A stretch of DNA of 57,365 nt from assembly GCF_900182705.1 (NCBI RefSeq), contig NZ_FXTP01000022.1:1-57365 (forward strand), read 5' to 3'. Below, piece after piece: positions 24,451-34,907 of this stretch. The notes beneath the pieces were generated by a model. It was not told the origin of the DNA, did no database searches, and saw only the letters and a program-made list of their open reading frames with translations. Position 1 is the first letter of the stretch, and each line of letters starts with the position of its first letter. The translations under genes and the position numbers were made by a program. Source of the DNA: Gracilimonas mengyeensis. Lineage in GTDB: Bacteria; Bacteroidota; Rhodothermia; Balneolales; Balneolaceae.

Positions 24451-26907
24451 ATGAACACTATTGTCAAGTTTTTGATTTTCCTGCTAATCTTAATCATTGG
24501 TTTTGCCGGATTGGCTTTCTACTGGACGTTTTATAAACCCCTGCCCGAATATGAGGCCACCATCCCCCTTGAAGAACTGAATGAAGAAGTGGACGTATTT
24601 TGGGACAATTATGGAACCCCTCATATTTACGCCAACCAGGAAGCTGATCTCTATTTTGCACTTGGGTATATCCACGCCCAGGATCGCCTGTGGCAAATGA
24701 CGCTAAGCCAGATTGCAGCCGAGGGCCGTTTTGCTGAGTTTTTTGGAAACGATGAGGAACTGATCCAGCTGGACAAATACCAGCGAACCATTGGCATCTG
24801 GAAGATTGCAGAGCAACTGGAAAAGGAGCTGAATGAAGAGGAGCTGGCTATCCTGGAAGCTTACTCAAGTGGTGTAAATCGTTTTATTGATGAAAACTCT
24901 AACCGTCTGCCCGTGCAGTTCGCCTTGGCGGATATGGAGCCATTGCGCTGGAATCCCGTACGCACACTGGCCGTTAGCCGTTTGATGGCCTGGGAGCTCA
25001 ACATGAGCTGGTGGAGTGAAATCACATATGGCTATCTCCGCGATAATCTACCTCCGGAATATTTCCAGGATTTACAATTGGAGTTTCCCGACGACGCTCC
25101 GACTACCCTTAACGAGGGCGAAACCCGAGGACTCACCGCTTCCTTAATGCCCATGTTGCAGCAAGAAGTAGACCGCCGGAATATGCTGGAAATAGAAGGA
25201 ACTCGTGTTGGGAGCAACGGCTGGGTGGTAGATGGTTCAAAAACTGATTCCGGTTATCCGCTGCTGGCCGGAGATCCTCACCTTGGTTTGGATATGCCTG
25301 GCAAATGGTATGAAGTGCATCTGAACCTGAATGGGAATGATGTATCCGGTGCCACCATTGCGGGCGTACCAGCAGTAATCATCGGCCAAAACGATGAAAT
25401 GGCCTGGAGCTTCACCAGTATTATGAGTGACGATACTGACTTTTTTGTTGAACAGGTTGATCCTGAAGACCGAGGACGTGTGGTTTCCGATTCACTGAAT
25501 GATTCTACCGCTGTGTATCAGCCCTTCACCAAAGAGCGCGAAATCATCAAAGTAAAAGAGGCAGATGACCAGTCGTTTGAGATTCGATACACCAAGCATG
25601 GTCCGGTAATTTCTGATATCTATCCTGCCCCTGAGCTAACGGATGACAAAGTCATTAGCATGCAATGGACCGGTCATCAGCTCACAAACGAAATGCGAAC
25701 GCTTTATCAAATTAACTGGGCGGAAAACTTCCAGGAGTTTAAAGAGGCCTTGCCTACGTACGGGGTACCCGGTTTAAATCTTTTTTATGGGGATGTGGAA
25801 GGCAATATCGCCATGTATTCTGTAGCCAAGCTGCCGAAGCGTTCCGGCAATCCTATAACGTTGAGAGAGGGTTGGGCCCCTGAACAGGACTGGCAAGGTT
25901 TTATTCCCTTTGATGAAATGCCGAAGGTAATCAATCCCGAAGATGGTTGGATTGCCAATGCCAATAACAAGATCACCACCGATAGCTACCCCCACTATAT
26001 TGCTACTTTTTGGGAGCCCCCATCACGGATCGAACGCATTGAGGAAATGCTGACAGCAAATCAAATTGTAAACACCAATGACTTTCAGGAACTTCAAAAC
26101 GATACCTACTCCTCTTTTGCAGCCAAGCTGACACCCCGTATTCTCAATATCATTAAAAACCAAAATGCCTATGATTTCTCCATGCCGGTTTCCTACCTGG
26201 AGAACTGGAATTTTGAGTATGGTCTGAAATCTACGGCTGCTTCTATTTTTGATGTTTTCTTTCTGAAACTGACGGAAAATACACTAAAGGATGAACTGGG
26301 AGAAACGGCGTACACCAACTTCATTCACTATCAAACCATACCGGTGCGTACCCTAACATCGCTCATTGAAACCGAAAGTGTGTTATTTGATGATGTAACT
26401 ACGCAGCAAGTCGAAACCAAAAATGAGATCGTGATCCAAAGCATGCAGGATGCCATTTTGTTTTTGAGTGATTCGCTGGGAAGCGAGCCTTTCGAGTGGC
26501 GCTGGGAGCAACTTCATACCCTTACACTTTCTCCCCCGCTGTTTGGTCGCGCAGCCTCTGATCCTGAAGCTCCAACTGCATTGAAAATGATCGTAGACAA
26601 TGTTCTTAGTCATGGCCCTTATGATGTGCCCGGCCATGGGATGTCGGTCAATAACGGTCAATATCTCTGGAATAATCCTTTCAATATGGTGCTGGGACCC
26701 TCTATTCGTCGTATTTCTGATTTATCAGATATGAGCAGAAGCATGAGCATACTGCCCACCGGACAATCAGGTAACCCACTGTCCGAGCATTACGGCGACC
26801 AAACCGAGCTCTGGCTTACCGGGCAATATCGCTGGCTCTACCAGGATACTACAGCTAATACCGCCACTGATTTTAGAAAAATGCGCCTGATACCCACTTC
26901 AAATTGA
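24451..26907 (+). CDS. Penicillin acylase family Ntn-hydrolase
   Basis: An 818-residue precursor expected to be cut autocatalytically into alpha and beta chains. An N-terminal membrane anchor or signal (about residues 7-27) exports it to the periplasm. The alpha chain shows IYANQEADLYFALGYIHAQDRLWQM, diagnostic for the family. The nucleophile is Ser255 (GSNGWVVDGS), which becomes the free beta-chain N-terminus, followed by PLLAGDPHLGLDMPGKWYEVHL and later WIANANNKI. Members hydrolyse amide bonds in penicillins, acyl-homoserine lactones or other N-acyl compounds, and the natural substrate is not predictable here. Quorum quenching is possible but unproven. Monocistronic, followed by repeat copies 6 and 7. 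Confidence 0.93.
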   Translation: MNTIVKFLIFLLILIIGFAGLAFYWTFYKPLPEYEATIPLEELNEEVDVFWDNYGTPHIYANQEADLYFALGYIHAQDRLWQMTLSQIAAEGRFAEFFGNDEELIQLDKYQRTIGIWKIAEQLEKELNEEELAILEAYSSGVNRFIDENSNRLPVQFALADMEPLRWNPVRTLAVSRLMAWELNMSWWSEITYGYLRDNLPPEYFQDLQLEFPDDAPTTLNEGETRGLTASLMPMLQQEVDRRNMLEIEGTRVGSNGWVVDGSKTDSGYPLLAGDPHLGLDMPGKWYEVHLNLNGNDVSGATIAGVPAVIIGQNDEMAWSFTSIMSDDTDFFVEQVDPEDRGRVVSDSLNDSTAVYQPFTKEREIIKVKEADDQSFEIRYTKHGPVISDIYPAPELTDDKVISMQWTGHQLTNEMRTLYQINWAENFQEFKEALPTYGVPGLNLFYGDVEGNIAMYSVAKLPKRSGNPITLREGWAPEQDWQGFIPFDEMPKVINPEDGWIANANNKITTDSYPHYIATFWEPPSRIERIEEMLTANQIVNTNDFQELQNDTYSSFAAKLTPRILNIIKNQNAYDFSMPVSYLENWNFEYGLKSTAASIFDVFFLKLTENTLKDELGETAYTNFIHYQTIPVRTLTSLIETESVLFDDVTTQQVETKNEIVIQSMQDAILFLSDSLGSEPFEWRWEQLHTLTLSPPLFGRAASDPEAPTALKMIVDNVLSHGPYDVPGHGMSVNNGQYLWNNPFNMVLGPSIRRISDLSDMSRSMSILPTGQSGNPLSEHYGDQTELWLTGQYRWLYQDTTANTATDFRKMRLIPTSN

Positions 26908-26927
26908 TCTGATCATATCAATTTAAG

Positions 26928-27005
26928 GATCTTTTGAGGTTGTACCTCCCACGGATCTTTTGAAGTTGTACTTCAAAAGTAAAAGCCCAAAGAGGCTGCG
27001 CCTCT
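26928..27005 (+). repeat. Dispersed double-hairpin repeat, copy 6, with truncated half-copy
   Basis: A truncated unit (GATCTTTTGAGG-TTGTA-CCTC, 26928-26948) runs directly into a full copy (26954-27005) with hairpins TTTTGAAG-TTGTA-CTTCAAAA and AGAGGC-TGCG-CCTCT. Tandem truncation suggests that the element inserts into or near itself. The convergent gap 26908-27227 contains this, copy 7 and no gene. Confidence 0.78.
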
Positions 27006-27170
27006 AAAAAGTAGTTGATTCTATAATCAGACTAAGCTGTATCTATCACTCCCCTCCCTGATTTATGTGCAGGACAAGCCTCCTCATAAATCGGTCCCTC
27101 CTAAGGGACACAGTGCTTTGCTTTGATGAAGTTACTTGCCTACCCAAAATCCGTGATAAAGCAGAGAAAA

Positions 27171-27222
27171 GATCTTTTGAGGTTGCACCTCAAAAGCACA
27201 AGCCAACAGAGGCTGTGCCTCT
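27171..27222 (+). repeat. Dispersed double-hairpin repeat, copy 7
   Basis: Hairpin 1 is TTTTGAGG-TTGCA-CCTCAAAA and hairpin 2 is AGAGGC-TGT-GCCTCT. It ends six bases before the stop codon of the phosphoglycerate-mutase-like gene and so would lie in its 3' untranslated region. Confidence 0.78.
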
Positions 27223-27227
27223 ACCAA

Positions 27228-27845
27228 TCAAACCAGCTGTTTCAAGTGATTTACCTGATTTAGCTTAACCGCTTCAAATTTACCGTCCTTCCAGGTGAGA
27301 TGATTGATGGCGGCGTTTTGGTGCTTCACCTTGTGCATGTTTTGCAAGCCGTAGCCCAGCCACTCGGAAAGCAAAATGCGGGTCAGCCGGCCATGAATCA
27401 TAAACACGATGATTTCCTCTTTAGCCGTTTCCAGGATTTCCACCACTTTGGCATTGGCACGGGCAAACGTCTGGCGGGGGGATTCTCCCTCATCCGGAGC
27501 AAAATCCACATTACCGCTCTTCCACTCGTTATGAATAACCTCCACTTCATCTTTGATGTCAGTGAATGCCCGGCCTTCCAGCACTCCGAAATCAATTTCA
27601 TCCAATTCCGGATATTTTTCTACGGTTAGCTTTCTTTGATCTGCCAGCGGTTGTACAGTTTCATGCGTGCGCACTAACCCGCTGGCTACAATTCGCTCCA
27701 CCTCATAGTTTTCCAGTGCTTCGATGATAGCCTGTGCCTGCATTCTGCCGGTATCATTGAGCGAAGCATCTACACCACGCCCCTGAATAACACCTGTTTT
27801 GTTGTTGTCGGTCTCTCCATGACGGATAAAGAAAAGTTGTTTCAT
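27228..27845 (-). CDS. Histidine phosphatase (phosphoglycerate-mutase-like)
   Basis: A 205-residue member of histidine phosphatase branch 1. The phosphoacceptor is H9 in FIRHGETDNN, followed by the usual LNDTGRMQAQAI, IVASGLVRTHETV and a second catalytic His in FMIHGRLTRILL. Size and motifs fit GpmB/CobC-type phosphatases rather than the cofactor-dependent glycolytic mutase (about 230-250 residues). The substrate is unknown. It lies 18 bp downstream of the membrane-protein gene on the same strand, so they are probably co-transcribed. Confidence 0.9.
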   Translation of the reverse strand: MKQLFFIRHGETDNNKTGVIQGRGVDASLNDTGRMQAQAIIEALENYEVERIVASGLVRTHETVQPLADQRKLTVEKYPELDEIDFGVLEGRAFTDIKDEVEVIHNEWKSGNVDFAPDEGESPRQTFARANAKVVEILETAKEEIIVFMIHGRLTRILLSEWLGYGLQNMHKVKHQNAAINHLTWKDGKFEAVKLNQVNHLKQLV

Positions 27846-27863
27846 GCCTTAAAGGTCAGTCTT

Positions 27864-28541
27864 CTATTTTTTCTTTTTACTCTTATGATAGTTTTTGATC
27901 CGGATTAACTCATCCTCCATGTCTTCCACCTCACCGGTGAGCTTGCCTTCTTTCATTCCATATCGGATGAGCAGCATATTCAGCACACGATCTTCACGGG
28001 AAGGTCCGGAATCGCCGGATGTCTTCTTTTGTATAAACTGTATTAATAGCCGCAGCAGTCCCACTTTGTATAAAAAAATCAAAACCAGTCCATACCAAAT
28101 CGCCTCAAAACTAACGGGCAATTGTAAAGATTCCATGATGTCGTTCAAGCTAATACCGATCAGCACAATGGCCGAGATTGTATAAACGACACCGTCCTTA
28201 CTGAGAAATTTTACAATTGGATTGGATGGGATATTTACAAAAGCACTGGTGTTAAAAAACCAGAACAGATAAAAAGCCAGCGAGATCAGGGTAGCTAATA
28301 GGGGATTCAAGGATACCAATACCAGGATAAAAAACAGCATCAAGGAAAGTCCATCCGCACTTTTCACCCAGGCATCGGCTTCTTCAATAATCTGCTCCAG
28401 CGGGTATTTATCGAGCAAGCCGGGAATATACTCCTCTATCCCCTCTGCCGTGATGCGGTACCAATTGCCATTAGATGTGGTAATGCCATCGGATAGCTCC
28501 AGCATTTGCCACTTACTACGTCCTCGTTGAAAATTTTCCAT
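27864..28541 (-). CDS. Uncharacterised membrane protein
   Basis: A 225-residue protein beginning MENFQRGRSKWQMLELSDG (ATG 28541; a TTG two codons upstream is less likely). A soluble N-terminal domain of about 65 residues includes WYRITAEGIEEYIPGLLDKYP. It is followed by hydrophobic helices at about 65-100 (LSLMLFFILVLVSLNPLL and onward), 115-135 (VVYTISAIVLIGISL) and 145-170 (YGLVLIFLYKVGLLRLLIQ), and a charged tail ending KSKKKK. No family recognised. It lies between a phosphatase and comF on the minus strand; the 30-bp gap to comF suggests one transcript. Confidence 0.75.
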   Translation of the reverse strand: MENFQRGRSKWQMLELSDGITTSNGNWYRITAEGIEEYIPGLLDKYPLEQIIEEADAWVKSADGLSLMLFFILVLVSLNPLLATLISLAFYLFWFFNTSAFVNIPSNPIVKFLSKDGVVYTISAIVLIGISLNDIMESLQLPVSFEAIWYGLVLIFLYKVGLLRLLIQFIQKKTSGDSGPSREDRVLNMLLIRYGMKEGKLTGEVEDMEDELIRIKNYHKSKKKK

Positions 28542-28571
28542 GCCCAAATATAGGCTTAAAATTACTTTGAT

Positions 28572-29282
28572 TCAGGCCTGTGCAACCGAAGCAATGGCAA
28601 TATTCCCGGAACCTGCAGATCTCAATGCCTTTGCCAGCTCAAATGTGGTGGCGCCGGTAGTAAATACATCATCGATAATCACACAAAACGCTTCTTCTAT
28701 TAAGTCGGGTCTCTGCACTTTAAAAGCTCCATTGATGTTTTCTCTTCTTTTCTCCAACGAAAAACCGGTTTGCGTGCGCGTATTCTTTACCCTTTTTATC
28801 GCCTGCTTTTTGAGAATATGCAAATTGGTTACCTCTGCCACTCCTCTGGTTACGTAAAAAGCCTGATTGTATCCACGTTTTTGTTCTTTTTTGGGATGAA
28901 GAGGAACTGGCACCAAACGTACTTTTTGATCTTCAATAGCTCTGATAAAAAAAGGATTTCGCAACAGAGTTTTACCCAGCTGCCGCCCTAAATCTACCCC
29001 TACGCCCGTTAAACGATTATATTTCAGCTGATGCAACAAATCCTGCAAGTGCCCGCCTTTATCAAAATTCCACAAGGCGTGCTGTAACACGATACCTTCC
29101 GGTAAAATAGTATCACTGCTTATTTGCTTGCCCTGCCGATTCGCCAGGTCAAATTTGTGTTCCAGGCAATGGGTGCAAACAAAGTGTTGGCTGGCCGATA
29201 CTTTCATCCCGCAAACCACGCAAATAGTGGGAAAAATAACCTCCGAAATACCCTCTTTTATTTTTTTAACAAGTGATTTCAT
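28572..29282 (-). CDS. comF: ComF-family phosphoribosyltransferase
   Basis: A 236-residue protein. The N-terminal zinc-finger-like part has ICVVCGMK and VCTHCLEH (two Cys pairs). The C-terminal phosphoribosyltransferase domain has the PRPP loop VIIDDVFTTGATTFELAKAL and an upstream LVPVPLHPKKEQKRGYNQAF, both diagnostic for ComF/GntX. In competent bacteria ComF is needed for DNA uptake, possibly through helicase partners; elsewhere its role is unclear. I prefer ATG 29282 (MKSLVKKIKEG) over the TTG at 29291. No other competence genes are visible here. Confidence 0.9.
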   Translation of the reverse strand: MKSLVKKIKEGISEVIFPTICVVCGMKVSASQHFVCTHCLEHKFDLANRQGKQISSDTILPEGIVLQHALWNFDKGGHLQDLLHQLKYNRLTGVGVDLGRQLGKTLLRNPFFIRAIEDQKVRLVPVPLHPKKEQKRGYNQAFYVTRGVAEVTNLHILKKQAIKRVKNTRTQTGFSLEKRRENINGAFKVQRPDLIEEAFCVIIDDVFTTGATTFELAKALRSAGSGNIAIASVAQA

Positions 29283-29373
29283 TTTGTACAATTAAAGCCA
29301 AAAGTTTGCTTTTACTGACAACTTTAATTACTTAGTTTTCTATAATCTCGCAAGCACAAAAAATCATCTGTCT

Positions 29374-30453
29374 ATGTCTCTCGGTAAAGACCTCGCATCC
29401 ATTCGAAAAAGCCAAAACCTCACTCTTGAGGATATCCAAAATGCGACTAAAATCCCGCTTCATATCTTAAAAAGTATCGAAGACGGACGCATCTTTTCCG
29501 ACTTTGAAGAAAATACGACCTATATCCGCAGTTTTGTGCGCAGCTATGCCAAGGCGCTGAAGATTGAGGACGACGCTATTATACAGGCTTTGGATGAGAA
29601 ACAAGCGGGCACCTACTCCGGCAGCCTACTCTCGGAAGGTCAGCAAGAAAATATCGACGATACTTTTGATGCCGAAGATGAAGACGTGACAGACGATGAA
29701 TACCCCCAACCTACCACTCCTCCTCAAAAAAACAGACCCGCAGATAAAACACCCGAACCCAAAACTACTATTTCTGCTGAATCTGATGGGGTAGACTGGG
29801 CTAACCTTGGGCATAGTTACAATCCTGGAAGAAAATCATCCCGCATGTGGATGGCCGCTATTGTTGTGCTTGTAATTGTAGGCCTCGGGACAGCCGCTTT
29901 CTTTTTTGGTGATGCTTTATGGGGTGATGATACTGAAGATCCGGTTGAAGAAGTGGCTGATGACGCTACACAAGATGAACTCCCACCCGCCCCTGCCGAT
30001 ACAGCTGATATTAACAACGAAACCCTCGTTCCTGCCAACCAAGGCGATTCTGAAGCAGATGCTGATTCAACCGTCAGGAATCAAGGAAACTTAGCTGCCC
30101 TTGGCGATACGCTTACCGTAAGCGTTTATGCCGCTTATGGACAACTGGAGCCTGTGCGAGTGACCAGTGATTTTAACGGCCAAACCAATCCATTTTGGGT
30201 AGAACAAGGCGTGGCCCATATGTTTGATTTCAGAGACACTTTGATGGTTCGTGGACAGTACAGTAGATTGTTGCTACTCTTTAACGGGCATGTCATTGAA
30301 AACCCCCGCCAGAATTATTTCAGCCCGGAGAACGATGCCATTATGATTACGCGTTCAGTCTTAAGCCAGGATGAATATTTAGCACCTGCCCCCGAGGAAT
30401 TTCCACTTGAGGTAGGTCCACCGGACAGTGTTTCTTACCTCATCCGTTTTTAG
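29374..30453 (+). CDS. RodZ-like helix-turn-helix membrane protein
   Basis: A 359-residue single-pass protein. The N-terminal RodZ-type HTH (LGKDLASIRKSQNLTLEDIQ, then KIPLHILKSIEDG, residues about 2-70) is followed by an acidic, proline-rich linker and a transmembrane helix near 157-176 (MAAIVVLVIVGLGTAAFFF). An acidic periplasmic linker leads to a C-terminal beta domain (TLTVSVYAAYGQLEPVRV, ARG-Q-SRLLLLFNG) resembling DUF4115. RodZ couples MreB to the cell-wall elongation machinery in rods; no mre genes are near. The orientation and the isolated terminator downstream suggest a single-gene transcript. Confidence 0.85.
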   Translation: MSLGKDLASIRKSQNLTLEDIQNATKIPLHILKSIEDGRIFSDFEENTTYIRSFVRSYAKALKIEDDAIIQALDEKQAGTYSGSLLSEGQQENIDDTFDAEDEDVTDDEYPQPTTPPQKNRPADKTPEPKTTISAESDGVDWANLGHSYNPGRKSSRMWMAAIVVLVIVGLGTAAFFFGDALWGDDTEDPVEEVADDATQDELPPAPADTADINNETLVPANQGDSEADADSTVRNQGNLAALGDTLTVSVYAAYGQLEPVRVTSDFNGQTNPFWVEQGVAHMFDFRDTLMVRGQYSRLLLLFNGHVIENPRQNYFSPENDAIMITRSVLSQDEYLAPAPEEFPLEVGPPDSVSYLIRF

Positions 30454-30478
30454 AATAAGTTTACAGTAGTAATGCAGT

Positions 30479-30544
30479 AAACCTGTCAGGTTTGAGTTCA
30501 CTATTACTAGTTATGAATTGAGGCAAAACCTGACAGGTTTTTTC
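30479..30544 (+). terminator. Terminator built from two self-complementary arms
   Basis: AAACCTGTCAGGTTT (30479-30493) and AAAACCTGACAGGTTTT (30525-30541) are each palindromic and also complementary to each other, so either two small hairpins or one long one can form. The last arm runs into a T tract. It lies between the rodZ-like gene and ligA. Confidence 0.8.
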
Positions 30545-30553
30545 TTTCATTAA

Positions 30554-32575
<2,022 letters not shown>

Positions 32576-32578
32576 GGT

Positions 32579-32619
32579 GTGATATGGTGATTGGGTGATA
32601 TAGTGATATAGTGATTTTG
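32579..32619 (+). repeat. GTGATATAG-type repeat, copy A
   Basis: Short tandem units of GTGATATAG/GTGATATGGTGATT right after the ligA stop. A matching unit lies on the opposite strand at 53707-53739 and a partial plus-strand copy at 53604-53634, so this is a small dispersed repeat family and not a gene. Confidence 0.65.
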
Positions 32620-32698
32620 TTTTTATGCTGTCTTCTGTAGATGCCGCATGTGTTGGCAGCAAACTTGCCACTAAAACCTAATCACTCAAAACTAAATC

Positions 32699-33736
32699 CT
32701 AAAAACTCAGAGCCCCATGCCACTGCTGGGTGATGGAATGAAGGGAGCATTTACCCCACAGCAAATCTTTAGAAGAAATTCCGATTATTTTTCGGCCTGA
32801 AAAGTAGTTTTTAAATAGTTCAACTGCCTGTCTATCATATTGGTTATCATACTGCGGAACCAGTACCACGCCATTAGCGATGTAGAAATTTGCATAGCTG
32901 GCGGGTAATTGTATTGAATCATTAAGCTTTACTTTTAGCAGAGGAAGCGTCTCGATGTTTAGCTTTTTTCCTCCATCCAGTCTTACTGATTCTAGCATTT
33001 CCAGGTTTTCTTGTAATATGGAGTAGTTAATATCCTCTTTGTCTTCACACACCATAGAAAGTACGGTATCTTCATTGAGCCAGCGGGTTATATTGTCGAC
33101 TCGATCATCGGTATAATCATCTGCCAGACCACGCTTTAACCAAATGATTTGCTTCGCACCAAGATACTCCCGCAGTTTATGTTCAATATCTTCCTTGCTT
33201 AAATAAGGACTTTGGTTTTGATTTAGCAGCAGCGATTCTGTAGTTATTAACGCTCCATTCCCGTTTATATCAATCGAACCTCCTGCCAATTTCATTTCCG
33301 GTTTAAGCCGTTCGATTCCAAACTTTTCGGCAATATATTTAGGGACTCCATCCTCGTCTTTCCTGTCTGAGTATTCATTTCCCCAGCCATTAAATCCCCA
33401 ATCTGTAATTACATAGTTGTTGCCTTTCTTCACAAACAAAGGCCCGTAATCCCTTGCCCGCACGTCATTTATTTTTTTCTGATGAATGATTACGCGGTCC
33501 AGGTCCACGGCCCGAAGTGAAAGTTTTTGCATCACCCGGTTTCGAACTTTCAGGTTTTCTACAAACAAATGAATAGGTTCATAAAAATGCAGTTCTTCTA
33601 TGATTTGGCAATATACTTCTTCCACTTTGTGTGGTTGCTCTTCCGGCCAGGTTATTTGGTTTGATGGCCAATGCAATTGTGTGGCGGCATGCTGATGCCA
33701 TTCTGCTGGCATTTGATAGCTGGGTTCAAGTATCAT
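32699..33736 (-). CDS. Agmatine deiminase / peptidyl-arginine deiminase family enzyme
   Basis: A 345-residue member of the guanidino-group-modifying superfamily. MPAEWHQHAATQLHWPSN, the LAGGSIDINGNGALITTESLLL core and the C-terminal nucleophile C330 (LLWGKCSLHSITQQWHG) all match agmatine deiminase (agmatine to N-carbamoylputrescine plus ammonia). The catalytic HxE-type region is less typical (LKRGLADDYTDDRVDN), so substrate identity is not certain and a peptidyl-arginine deiminase-like role is possible. The start at 33736 is preceded by an attenuator-like element. No N-carbamoylputrescine amidase gene is adjacent. Confidence 0.87.
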   Translation of the reverse strand: MILEPSYQMPAEWHQHAATQLHWPSNQITWPEEQPHKVEEVYCQIIEELHFYEPIHLFVENLKVRNRVMQKLSLRAVDLDRVIIHQKKINDVRARDYGPLFVKKGNNYVITDWGFNGWGNEYSDRKDEDGVPKYIAEKFGIERLKPEMKLAGGSIDINGNGALITTESLLLNQNQSPYLSKEDIEHKLREYLGAKQIIWLKRGLADDYTDDRVDNITRWLNEDTVLSMVCEDKEDINYSILQENLEMLESVRLDGGKKLNIETLPLLKVKLNDSIQLPASYANFYIANGVVLVPQYDNQYDRQAVELFKNYFSGRKIIGISSKDLLWGKCSLHSITQQWHGALSF

Positions 33737-33742
33737 ATTATT

Positions 33743-33865
33743 CTAATCCACAAATTGGTATAGCTGTAAAGCCTTGTGATCATTCGATGGCGAGGAATTT
33801 TCCTCATAAAAAAAGCGGACAAAAACCTGCCCGCTTAGCCCCAAAACCCAAACCATTACTGACAT
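33743..33865 (-). promoter_or_regulatory. Attenuator-like leader with intrinsic terminator (33807-33836) and 40-codon leader ORF
   Basis: Read on the minus strand, a hairpin AAGCGGGC / GTCCGCTT with 8-nt loop is followed by a T tract (33807-33836), ahead of the deiminase start at 33736. An ORF from ATG 33865 to a TAG at 33743-33745 (40 codons, starting MSVMVWVLGLSG) spans this terminator and ends 6 bp before the deiminase start. Together they resemble a transcription-attenuation leader. A small terminated RNA from this promoter region is the alternative. The rest of 33737-34050 is AT-rich and holds the sigma-factor promoter. Confidence 0.45.
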
Positions 33866-34050
33866 GAATGTATCCAAAAAAAATTGAAGATGTGATGAAT
33901 ATCAAGGATTTATTAGTTATGCCAAACAATTAATTTTATTGGCATTCTGTTGGTTTCCTAATATTAATTTTCTATAATCTAAGCTATATTCTACATTTAT
34001 TTTACCAAATAAACTTATTACCAACCGTTTCACTGAGACAGGTTTAAAAC

Positions 34051-34632
34051 ATGAGTAGTTCGAAGGAAGTTACAGTCCTGTTAAACCGGTTAAAAGAAGG
34101 CGAAGAAAAAGCCTACGATGAGCTGTACCCTATCATATATGATAAGCTAAAGCATATTGCCCATCGCCACATGAACCGGCAATATTCTGAGCATACCCTT
34201 TCCCGTACAGAATTGGTCCATGAGACCTATCTCAAGATGATAGAGCAGGAAAACATTGAGGTAAACGATCGCCAGCACTTTCTGGCTATTGCCTCAAAGT
34301 GTATGCGCCAAATCCTTATTGACTATGCCCGCAAGAAAAATGCGGAGAAGCGGGGTGGTAAAAATAATGATTGTACCTACGTGGAAGGGATTTACACTGC
34401 ATATGAACAACAGGCCCAGGAACTGATTGATATTGATGAAGCGCTAAATCGTCTTGCGGAACTTAATGAGCGGCTGAGCTCGGTAGTAGAAATGCGCTTC
34501 TTTGGAGAAATGAGTATCGAACAAACTGCTGAAGCACTCGATATTTCAAAAAGCACGGTAAAAAGAGACTGGATGAAAGCACGGGGTTGGCTTTATAAAG
34601 AATTAAAGGGACGGTTTGAAATAGATCGTTGA
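34051..34632 (+). CDS. ECF RNA polymerase sigma factor (Sig-70_X6 type)
   Basis: A 193-residue extracytoplasmic-function sigma factor. Region 2 (EEKAYDELYPIIYDKLKHIAHRHM, then SRTELVHETYLKMIEQ) and region 4 (SSVVEMRFFGEMSIEQTAEALDISKSTVKRDWMKARGWLY) are intact. The stretch LIDYARKKNAEKRGG between them is typical of the TIGR02999/Sig-70_X6 subgroup. In Balneolales, Planctomycetes and Acidobacteria this subgroup is normally encoded next to a Ser/Thr protein kinase and has no anti-sigma factor; here only a kinase stub follows (34701). Its regulon is unknown. Confidence 0.92.
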   Translation: MSSSKEVTVLLNRLKEGEEKAYDELYPIIYDKLKHIAHRHMNRQYSEHTLSRTELVHETYLKMIEQENIEVNDRQHFLAIASKCMRQILIDYARKKNAEKRGGKNNDCTYVEGIYTAYEQQAQELIDIDEALNRLAELNERLSSVVEMRFFGEMSIEQTAEALDISKSTVKRDWMKARGWLYKELKGRFEIDR

Positions 34633-34700
34633 GCTTTTTTTGATTTGCCTACCGTATATCTAATAAAGGCAATGAACTTTAGAAGGCTAATATCACCAAA

Positions 34701-34907
34701 ATGAATAAACAACGTTGGACAAAAATTGAGTCTCTGGTTGACGGGGCTCTTTCGTATCCAGAATCTCTGCAAAAGACCTACATACGCCAAAGCTGTAACT
34801 CGAATCCAGAAATCCGACAGGAAGCATTGGATCTTTTAATGGCTATAAAGGAATCCGAAGGGTGGATGGAGCAATTCTATCCTTTCAAAAAAATGTTTCT
34901 ACGTTAA
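34701..34907 (+). pseudogene. N-terminal stub of an ECF-associated Ser/Thr protein kinase
   Basis: 68 codons starting MNKQRWTKIESLVDGALSYP, then RQSCNSNPEIRQEALDLLMAI, matching the roughly 65-residue leader found before the catalytic domain in kinases encoded with Sig-70_X6 sigma factors. After KESEGWMEQF the frame ends at FLR-stop, where a kinase domain would begin. No GxGxxG, VAIK, HRD or DFG motif can be read in 34908-35163 in any frame. It looks like a decayed or deleted kinase gene retaining only the leader helix, 68 bp downstream of the sigma gene. A deliberately short partner protein is the alternative. Confidence 0.6.

Noticed and set aside
27065-27268. 67-codon plus-strand open frame in the gap after the penicillin acylase gene
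   Set aside because: It spans repeat copy 7 and the end of the phosphatase gene; no protein-like features.
33631-33867. 78-codon plus-strand open frame opposite the deiminase start
   Set aside because: Antisense to the deiminase gene and to its leader hairpin; no coding features.
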